In this document: in pieces, positions 33,177-40,803 of the stretch
How the letters are laid out: each line of letters starts with the position of its first letter
How positions within the stretch are numbered: the stretch's first letter is position 1
NCBI GenBank assembly: GCA_005223375.1
Contig: RXOD01003879.1
Span: 1-40,803 of the forward strand
Source: Amoebophrya sp. AT5.2
Lineage: Eukaryota > Sar > Dinophyceae > Syndiniales > Amoebophryaceae
Direction: 5' to 3'
Length of the DNA: 40,803 nucleotides
Notes under the pieces: model-generated
Databases searched by the model: none
What the model saw: the letters and a program-made list of their open reading frames with translations, nothing else
Told to the model about the DNA's origin: nothing
Program-made: the position numbers and the translations under genes

Positions 33177-34684
33177 CTAGGTGATTAACTTGTTACCCGC
33201 ACACGCTCCAGGCGTCCATCCAGGCCCTTGTTCACGAACTCCTGAGTCAGCACTACCCAAAGTTTTCCATTTCTGAAGGTATTCCGCAGGACTTGCTAAG
33301 AAAGCGTGGGAATCAAATTGCAACGGCAGCACGTCGTCGAACTCATGATTCTCGAGGAGATGGTCGGCCACCTGATCGCTTGATGCAGAAGTGCCTTCCG
33401 CTTCTGGCACGCCGCTCCCGAACGAAGCCATGCGCCCAAGACTTCCGAGCACGCCACCGACTGCGGCGCCTTTTGGAGACGGCGCCAGGCCCAGCTCCTC
33501 CTCGAGAAACAAAGCCCACTGGTCGAACACTTGCAGCAAAACGCCGACCAGTGCACGCGAGTCCATTTTCTCGACGCGCTCAAGGGCCTGCGCTGGTTTT
33601 GGCCGCTGAACACAACTTCTGTTGGGCAGCAGAAGTGCTTGTTCTTGTCGAGGTTTGTTCTCAACATTGTGTTCATCTGCCACCACAACGAGGCTCTTCC
33701 GAAGGACGCTGCTACTGCTTGGTTTGGGAGCTTCCCGAACGTGCTGTCCTGGTGCTGCTTTTTTGTTGCTGATTCGCGTTCGCGAAGGAGGGCGAAAGAA
33801 CGTCGTCGACGAGGCGGAACATCCACCTCCGGCTCCGGGAGTGTCGTGCGTGTCCTGCGTAATGCCCCCGTCAGTGGCATCTCCGGACGTTCGTCCGGCG
33901 CGAGAGCTTTTGGTGAGGGACGATGACAGCGGGTGGTGGTGTTGGTGTTCAAAATCGTACTCCGAAAAAGACGATTCGCCGCCCCACGACTCTTTACTTC
34001 GCTGCTTCGGTGAGTTCTGGCTATGGTTGAAGAGCCGGCTGCCCCAGGGACTCACCGACGTAGCCGCTGAACTGGGCAACTTGCTGACGATGGTACCTGT
34101 CAACATGGAGGTGGTGGTCATCGTATCAATTATACGCAGCGATTGAAACGCAGAAAAAGGAAAAGCTCATCTTTGTTTATGCCGACACTACTGGCTGTCT
34201 GAGGCTATGAAAGAATCTTCGCAGCTTTTATGTTTATACCTGGATAGCTGTATTTGCTTCCGTCGGAGCTGGATTCCAGTGTAGAGGATCGCTGCCTCCG
34301 CCCCGTTCGGTCGGGCGTGGTGTAAAACTCGCCTTTGCTCAGTTGCGGCTGCGCGCCCAGTCCGGAGCCGATTTGTAGTTCATCCCACGCACCGCTGCTG
34401 GTCGTCGGAATCGGATACGGATTTGAGCCAGCACTACCTCTCCCACGCATTTGATTGTCGCAGTGGTTCGTACTCGATGACGATGACGTCGAAGACGCTG
34501 TCAGTGCCGCCCGCAACAGGTCGCGACCTAGCTGCGTTGCAGGAGGAGGTGCAGATTGAGATTGAGATTGTGATGCGGCAGCAGAGGACGGCGAGGAAAC
34601 GGGGCCTGACGAGAAAGCAGAGCCGCCTCCGGGTCGGTGGCTATGCGAGCCGTCTCCTGATGAACCTGATTCTGCGTTTCGCAT
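33177..34684 (-). CDS. Uncharacterised Ser-rich protein, about 477 residues
   Basis: The second exon (33177-34165) is open and well supported; it contains its own ATG at 34121, giving 314 residues if used alone. An upstream open segment (34240-34684, starting MRNAESGSSGDGSHSH) can be joined to it through a 74-nt intron, donor GTATAA at 34239 and acceptor GATGAG at 34166, keeping phase. The acceptor lacks an upstream pyrimidine tract, so the join is uncertain. Most of the chain is Ser/Pro/Arg-rich and disordered. One helical patch, MDSRALVGVLLQVFDQWALF (starting about residue 345 of the joined model), is strongly amphipathic and may be a binding motif. No known domain, signal or membrane segment. 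The ATG of the giant BTB gene lies 235 bp downstream. Confidence 0.55.
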
Positions 34685-35235
34685 ACTTGTCCGTCGCCGG
34701 TGGGCTTGGGCTCGCTTTTCTGGGCTCGTCCCCAAGTAGGATGAAATCTTGAATTTTCACACGTTGGGTGCCATGGCCATGCCGAATTTTTTGCTTGAAT
34801 TTTTAGATATAAAGTAAGATGATTTGCACAAGAGCGCAAGAACGAGAAGCACCTCCAAAACGCATAAATAGAAGCTCAAACAACGAACACCTGCTGGAGG
34901 ACACCTCTTTTTTACTTATGCAGCTGCTATGAATGTATATGAAAATGTTGAGATTCTCGCCCTTCCTTGCCTTTCATTTTTGAGAATGTCTTCACGCTCG
35001 CTCACGTCTTCATGTTTGTGTTACACCAACTCTCAACGAGCAGTAGCTCCCTCGACAGTTACTTTTTCGATCGCAATGATGTAGCCGTGCCGACAAAACG
35101 AGATAGAAGTAGCGAAGGTCTTTCGAAGTGTTTCGGGTTGATTCATGCTAGACCAGTACACGCACAGGACACGGTCACCATCACGTTTTAACTTTTCATT
35201 TTTTTAAGCTTTAACTTCGGGAGTAAGCCGCGCGG
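34685..35235. other. Intergenic region, no gene seen
   Basis: An AT-richer spacer between two minus-strand genes. Frames are short and of poor composition. No repeat or RNA gene was recognised. Confidence 0.5.
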
Positions 35236-35709
35236 TCACAAAAAATACACACTTGCGGCCATTCTTTGGCCCGTATCGTGCATCGCTTTACTTTTCTCTT
35301 CGTCTTGATCATCAACCTGTTCATCTTCGGGCCTCGCCGCCAACGATCCGAAGGCTGCAAGCGCCGCCTCCCCAACGCCCTCGAGACCCGCCTTTTTGGG
35401 CTGCGGTGCGTCTTTTCCCGCTGTTGAGAAGTCGAACTTTCGCATGGCTGCCTTCAGCTCCTTTGTCGTGGAGTTCAGCCGCTTCTGCATGGCGTTTGCC
35501 TTTGGTCGGTCTGCCCCGTCTGGGTGTTTTTCGATAGAGGCAAGGACCTCGGCCACGCTCTTTTTTACGTTCTCAAAGGAGGAACTTAGTTTAGTGAGTT
35601 TGCCGTGCGGACCCTCGCACGCGTCCAGAAGGGGCGGGATTGTGGTGTCAAGGTGGATGCTTGCAGTCTTTTCGACGTTATCAGGGACCGTAAACTTTTC
35701 CGCAGGCAT
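35236..35709 (-). CDS. Small helical protein, 157 residues
   Basis: Single open frame from ATG (35709, MPAEKFTVPDNVEKTAS) to TGA (35236). The middle is predicted helical and heptad-like: LTKLSSSFENVKKSVAEVL, then NAMQKRLNSTTKELKAAMRK, suggesting a short coiled coil. The C-terminal third is Ala-rich, then acidic (ARPEDEQVDDQDEEKSK). It is rich in charged residues, with no Cys-rich, membrane or signal features. A GTGTAT donor-like site lies just before the stop, so a further exon is possible, but none was found. Function unknown; codon composition matches its neighbours. Confidence 0.65.
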   Translation of the reverse strand: MPAEKFTVPDNVEKTASIHLDTTIPPLLDACEGPHGKLTKLSSSFENVKKSVAEVLASIEKHPDGADRPKANAMQKRLNSTTKELKAAMRKFDFSTAGKDAPQPKKAGLEGVGEAALAAFGSLAARPEDEQVDDQDEEKSKAMHDTGQRMAASVYFL

Positions 35710-36705
35710 GTTGTAGTTGTTCGTATCGCGTTGATGGAATTACGAGATGAACTGGAAATGGATACCGAAGGCGAATCCGAGCTTCAGTTCTGTTACACCA
35801 CTGCTTGCACTTCCAATCAGAAACAGAAATTAGCTACGAATAGAAGATACGCTGCCAGTCGTGGTACGCATCGTCAACATCAAGAATGTCCACTCATCTC
35901 AGATCCGTAAGTACATCTTCGTGCCTCGGTGTATACAGTCTCCTTTAAATTTAGAATCGAATAGATCGAGGCGGTCGCTCTCGATAATTCAAGGATTCCT
36001 CGCCGAACCGTGGTCGCTCGTCCGAATACGTTACGAGTGGTCAGCATGCCGAGTTTGACTTGAAACGGGCATGACCTGGTGCGACGGCTGGAGGGTCGCG
36101 AATTTCTAGGAAAGCCAACGATCAACACCATCACCACTACGCTGAGTAATTGCCATTCATTGGCCTGCACGCAGCTGGCGGCATCATTTTGTCTTCATCG
36201 TTCGCTAAACCAACATTAAAGTGTTCATTAGCAGTCTAGGTGTCACTTACATATTCATTCTCAGTTTTTTTTTTGCGCCTTCCTGTGACCAGGGGCGAGT
36301 TCAGTTCGGTTCTTTGCTCTGGATGCAGTGTACAAAATTTTGCTTCGAATCGTATCAACGAAAGCCTCAGACTCAGCTTTCACTCATCTAGGATGCGGTC
36401 CGTTCTGGCAGTGCCTGGCTCTACTTGCAATCAAATCTTATCAAGGAGTCAAAATCTTGGATTTGGTGACTGGGCAATCAAAACCCGATTCCTTCGTAGC
36501 ATGGTATTCTATTTCGTACATTCTCGTGGTCGCGAGGTTTAGTATATTCAAATCGAAAGCAAAGTTTGGCTTACTTAGTTCTGTCTCCCCGTGCCCGTCC
36601 CCTGCGGGGGCGCATCAAAATAACAATCGAATTCAAAGTGCAACAGGACCGTTCGAAATGTTCGAATTCATTCAGCAAACCGCGTAAATTTGAACCGCTT
36701 GCTGC
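35710..36705. other. Intergenic region, about 1 kb, no gene seen
   Basis: Plus-strand frames of up to 119 codons exist (for example 36328-36687), but their composition is random-looking and they oppose every supported gene. No motif, RNA gene or repeat was recognised. Confidence 0.45.
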
Positions 36706-38148
36706 TTACTCTGCCGGCGGTTCCGCGCTTTTTCGAGCCTTGGACTGCAAGCGGAAGAGCGTCTCCTTGTGGACTTGAGACGGGTAGTTGCGATTGTAAA
36801 TCGGCATGTTCACGATAGACACCATCATCGGCTCGTATGGCGGGGCCAAGGTGGCCATCTTCCGCTCTGTGAAATTAATTCGCAGGACAAGCCATCGGGA
36901 TTGGGATCGCATCATAAATGAGAAATGAGCACTCAACCCAGTCTCAGGCACCACTGACTTAGTACCAGTCTCAGTGGCACTAGTGGAGAATGAAGAAAAT
37001 AAGTGAAATTATAATACGAAATAGTTTTTAGTTTTGTACTTTTTGCCGCTACTCGCCACATGGACGTTCCGTCATCGAGGGACTTGAGGCTGTTGGACAC
37101 GGGCGCGGCGTCTTCTTCGGCCTGAATCTCGTGCAACAGCCCGCACAAGGTAACATCTGGCAGTGTGCCGTCACCGTACACACCCTTCTTCTTGCGCTTC
37201 GGCACCGCGCCCGCAGCGCGCTTCGGCTTTCCACCTGGTCAGGACTCGTAATAATTTCTTCCGTTCATATAATATCCGGTGCTGCATGCGAATGGAAAAA
37301 AGCCGTGCGAGGACTCAGTGACCGTGACGAGGGCATCGGCATGACGAAGATGATGATAGTTACGTTAAATTCTTACTCGTAGCTGCTAGGCACGGCGAGA
37401 AAAAAGCTGCGTTTGATGAGTTCGCTCCTCCTCCTACAACTACATCGAAAACAATAGCGATCTTTTTCTTTCTCTATCAGTATCATTTTCATTTGCGCGG
37501 CTCCAAACAACGGGTCTACTCCGATAAAAAAAATGATGGACCAGTTACTAGGTAACGTTGCTTGAGCACCGGCCGCCTAAACCGATCTTTTTCTACTTTC
37601 GAGTATGAATCATAGATACCTTTCTTCGCTGATGCGGGTGATGCAGCCTGATGTGTGCCTTCAAAAAGTTTGTTCTCGGCGGCAACGAATTCGTCTCCTA
37701 CTTCTGCGCCGCTGTCAACGTCATTGTCGTCATAATCTTCAGACTCCTCAGACGAGTACGAGTCCTCTCCGGGATCTTCCGGCAGTATTTTTCTGCTGCT
37801 GCTGCTGCTTGAGGACCCTCCGATTTCCGCGGCGTGTACTTCTGCTGAGCTGCTTGATGAAGATGATGGCATGGCTCTTGTCATGGCTTGCGGAGCTGTG
37901 AAGGTGGATGAAGGCCCCGTACCTTCTGCCTCCTCTGCGACATGCGGCTCGAGCGAAAACTTCGAGACTGGTGTGGGTGTCGCCTTAGGCTTAGAAGAGG
38001 ACGACGGTGAACTAATGTGGTCGTCATCGGGTCCCGAAAACTCAAAGTCCAGCTCCTCGATGGCGCGCTTCTGTGCACTGCTTGCCGCTGATGACGAGGA
38101 AGGTGACGCGGTCGGCGGCCCGGCGTGGTGTTCCCCATCGTGGCTCAT
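36706..38148 (-). CDS. Acidic/basic nuclear-type protein, about 315 residues
   Basis: Three exons in phase: 37557-38148, about 37040-37234 and 36706-36866. The start is ATG at 38148 (MSHDGEHHAGPPTASPSSSS). Exon 1 is Ser-rich and then strongly acidic (YSSEESEDYDDNDVDSGAEV). The exon 1-2 join creates a basic run, QRGKPKRAAGAVPKRKKKG, that looks like a bipartite nuclear localisation signal. Exon 2 ends in a helix-like GTLPDVTLCGLLHEIQAEED segment. Exon 3 reads MATLAPPYEPMMVSIVNMPI and ends in a basic tail. Introns use donors GTTACC and GTACAA; the former is atypical, so the first junction is tentative. The charge pattern suggests a chromatin or nucleolar protein, but no domain is recognised. Confidence 0.6.
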
Positions 38149-38265
38149 CTCCTTGGTTTGCGCTGTTAGTGTAGTGAGTTAATCGAGTAGTACTTGTCGT
38201 ATGCTCTGATACTGGGGACGAAGCTGGAGAATCTGAATCGTGATACGGATATTTATTTTACTAAA

Positions 38266-38283
38266 CAGAGAGAGAGAGAGAGA
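38266..38283. repeat. (GA)n microsatellite
   Basis: An uninterrupted run of about nine GA units between two minus-strand genes, upstream of the nuclear-type gene and downstream of the membrane-protein stop. It is a simple sequence repeat. Confidence 0.9.
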
Positions 38284-38395
38284 TTCCACAAACACTAAAC
38301 AGAGTACTAGGAGTAGGAAACATTCTCGCATCAATCGAAGAATGACTATGACTGCGGAGCAGCAATAAACTGAGGCTCCTGAAGAGCATGCGCTG

Positions 38396-40640
38396 TCATA
38401 GTTTCTTCTCGGTACATCTCTTCATCTTTGCCTCCTCCATATGCCTCTGGATGGCCGCGGTCGCGTCCAACTCGTCGAGTGGCGGTCGGTCGTCCACCAC
38501 CGCGAAGGCCGCTGGGTTCCGCCGATACGTTCGTTTGTACATGGAGATGTCGGAGTGCTTCTCGGGCCTGCCTTCGATCGACCGGCGCACGTTCTCCACG
38601 TAGTCCACCGTTCGTGCGTCCACCGGCGTCAACTGGCAGAGCATGCCATTCACGTCAACCACGAGAAGCGCCTGAATACGTAATATTTCAAAATAAGATT
38701 TCCGTTTTATACTTACAAAGCAAAGGTATTGAATACCTCCGCCCTCGTGTAGTTATGCCATTCATTAATTGATTTGTCGTTGTAGTTCTGCTGCTCCTTT
38801 ATTTGTCAATTTGATGCATACCGTCTCCACCTGGTGTCAGGATCATTGTCATTCCCCATCCTCCTCACCTTACCTTCCTACGGGACATTAAGAAAGTACC
38901 TGCTCCTCCGTGACGTCTGACGGCAGTTCGCCGGTAATCAGGTTCGGAAGCGGTCTGTCTCCTGCGTCGCTCTCCAGAAAGCTCATGCCTGCTTTCATGG
39001 TCTTGGACATCATCGAACTCTGGCTGCCGTTTCGTCCCGTTCCCCCGTTCTTGCCGTCACGCTTTTGTCTTGCGGGCACCAGCTGGCAGATCCAGGCGCG
39101 GTCTCCCAGCTGCTTCAGGATGTCGTACTTAGTCTCCGTCGAGTACGTCATGAAAGTTCCCAAGTCCCCCCGCAGCATGTCGAAGATCATCATACAGAAC
39201 ACAGCAAGGATAGCCAGGATCCCGAGTGCATCCCCGAGGGAGGATAAACCGACCTCCGCGACAGCCGTGAAGAGGAGGATGAGATAGCTGCGTTGAAATG
39301 TGGTTGAAGGTTCGCACATTACTGATACTCTCTTTGCGGAGCGGGAGCTTGGTGCTGCAACTGTAAAAAGTACTACAACCTCTGTCAGTACTCGCTCGTC
39401 CGTGAAAGTGGATCCGGATCGAAATTTTTTTTAGAATGAAAAAACAGAAAATAAACTCGTAAACTTTAAAGTGGTCGAGCGAGAAACAGACACTCCAAGT
39501 CCAAGAAGGAAATGGAATTGGAAACCACTTTCACTCGCACGTACTAAAAAGCTTCAACATCGTTAAAAAAGCGTGAGTACATTGATCGCAGAAGCAAGTC
39601 GACGACGCGCGTGAAGCGAAAAAGCACCGGCACGGAGAATGCCTGCGCAACCCAGAGCGAGAAGCACGACATCATGCACGTGTAGATGATCAGCCCCAAG
39701 GACTTCGAGAACGCGCACACGAACGTGATGTACATCTGGTGTAGGCGTTTTTTTGTTTGTCGGGGACGTAGGTAGCCCATTGCCATTCATCTTCATTGAA
39801 CGTCGGTTCTAGCTAATGAGAAGAGTAGGTACCAGCGCCTGAAAGGGGCTGTTGTAGTTGTGGCCCAGCTGCACTGCTTGCGAGAGGGCAATCGCAGCGC
39901 AGTCGTCGCGTACCGTCGAGTGCACGACCTTGTCGTCTGAGAAGGTCACCGCTAAGACAGAGCTGTAACCTGTGACGTGCACAAAAAAGAATCGTCGCGT
40001 GCCGGTCGTGGCTCGCAGCCAGTGAGAAACAAATTGTCCAGTCACACACCTGTTGTAGTACGTCGGTAACATCAAGTCTAGACACTTACCTTGTCTCGCA
40101 GCCTCGAGCTGCTGGACCAGCATCTGCATCATCCATGTACGCATCGGTAGTATGGTCGCCTTGAACAGGAAGGGGTCTTTCTCCAGGTTCTCCGGGTTAT
40201 CGCAGCAAAAGTCCCGGTCGAACAGATCGACAAACCAGAAATCAAACTGCTTCTCCACCCCAGCCAGGACCAGCGCGCCGGTGATCGGATTCCGCTCCAC
40301 AAAACCGTGGTAGTAACTGATCGGCGATGGATCGATTGGGGGCGGGTCGCGGTCGTAGTTGGAAGAGCAAAAATACAAAGAGATGAATGTATGCGTGCAA
40401 AAAAATAGAAAGAACCATCATCATCTCTTTCTCTTGCAGCTTCGAGTACGAACAATGAATTCCAATTCTTATTCTTCAGCATCAAGCTACTAAGTAACTT
40501 AAAAGCAAAATTGCCGAAACAATTGATTCATGAGTACTCTGGCGGCAGCATGATGGGCGCGAGTATGGTGATTCGGTATTTGTCCTTCCAAGGATCATGG
40601 AGAAGTTCGAGACGCCTCGAAGTTCTCCATGATCCTTGGA
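38396..40640 (-). CDS. Multi-exon membrane protein of unknown function, 5' end incomplete
   Basis: Five exons join in phase: about 40090-40357, 39833-39969, 39581-39735, 38900-39287 and 38396-38671. A probable earlier exon (about 40538-40640) reads ELLHDPWKDKYRITILAPIM. The soluble N-terminal part holds NPITGALVLAGVEKQFDFWF and RDFCCDNPENLEKDPFLFK, with two adjacent Cys and several aromatic residues. Exon 3 starts MYITFVCAFSKSLGLIIYTC and continues through a second hydrophobic stretch. Exons 3-4 contribute YLILLFTAVAEVGLSSLGDA and LGILAILAVFCMMIFDML, so three to four membrane segments are likely. A Ser/Gly-rich linker and a charged C-terminal domain (VDVNGMLCQLTPVDARTVDY) follow. Internal donors are GTAAGT, GTACCT, GTACTC and GTACTT. 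I do not recognise the family; transport or membrane scaffolding would be guesses. The N-terminus lies in the duplicated zone or beyond the edge. Confidence 0.7.
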
Positions 40641-40803
40641 AGCACCTTGTTCGACGACGATGGATCGATTGGGTGCGGGTCGCGGTCGTAGTAAGTTGGA
40701 AGACAGAGCGATTGGATTCAGCAAGCTACTTAGAACAAGCGAAAATAAAAACAATTTAACAATTCATTGATTCATGAATAAGTACTCTGGCGGCAGCATG
40801 ATG
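40326..40803 (-). repeat. Tandem duplication of an exon-intron-exon segment
   Basis: Two blocks recur. The first contains gatggatcgattggg followed by cgggtcgcggtcgtagt, near 40326 and 40659. The second is a block ending tactctggcggcagcatgatg, near 40475-40553 and 40717-40803. On the minus strand each copy runs from the end of one exon (IMLPPE) through an intron to the start of the next (YDRDPPPIDPS or YYDRDPHPIDPS). The last copy is cut by the window end, so more copies may follow. Confidence 0.8.
40586..40641. repeat. 26-bp near-perfect foldback hairpin
   Basis: Left arm 40586-40611 (ttccaaggatcatggagaag...) and right arm 40616-40641 are reverse complements with one mismatch, separated by the loop acgc. 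It lies between the two copies of the duplicated segment. On the minus strand one arm can be read as coding sequence (ELLHDPWK), so the other arm is an inverted copy of it. Confidence 0.9.

Noticed and set aside
36328..36687. Plus-strand frame of 119 codons
   Set aside because: No motif, no flanking signals and opposite orientation; probably chance.
40482..40754. Minus-strand 90-codon frame at the right edge
   Set aside because: It runs through both repeat copies and the foldback in a frame different from the neighbouring exons; a by-product of the duplication.

Overview
The window looks like protist nuclear DNA. All eleven genes I can support lie on the minus strand, and most are split by short spliceosomal introns of about 50 to 300 bp. 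Intron boundaries were chosen by hand so that reading phase is kept across every junction; for the complete genes the summed exon lengths divide by three. Strict co-orientation, Ala/Ser-rich proteins, unusual GTAC-type splice donors and a few poorly canonical introns suggest an alveolate of the dinoflagellate lineage (for example a compact Syndiniales-type genome). That placement is inference; no rRNA, spliced-leader or telomere sequence is present to prove it. Splice coordinates may be off by one or two bases.

Layout, read from the left edge (3' to 5' for the genes): a truncated coiled-coil repeat protein (1-1036); an alpha/beta-hydrolase-like protein with a C-terminal membrane anchor and no visible nucleophile serine (1158-3543); a Gln/His/Asn/Met-rich disordered protein (4396-6414); a three-exon glycosyltransferase-like protein (7053-10093); a 204-residue orphan (10421-11035); and the best-supported gene, an 11-exon, 2099-residue four-domain voltage-gated cation channel with an all-glutamate (calcium-type) selectivity filter (12233-20673).

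A 3.3-kb stretch without a recognisable gene (20674-23995) follows. Then come a giant BTB/POZ protein of about 2794 residues in five exons (23996-32941), a Ser-rich orphan (33177-34684), a small 157-residue helical protein (35236-35709), an acidic/basic nuclear-type orphan (36706-38148), and a multi-exon membrane protein that runs off or near the right edge (38396 to about 40640). The right edge carries a tandem duplication of an exon-intron-exon segment and a near-perfect 26-bp foldback.

The genes do not form an obvious pathway; they look like a unidirectional block of independent eukaryotic genes. The points most worth a second look are the channel's cysteine-rich domain III insert, its tandemly duplicated intron with two competing acceptors, the GTAC donor preference, and the duplicated, folded-back exon at the right edge.
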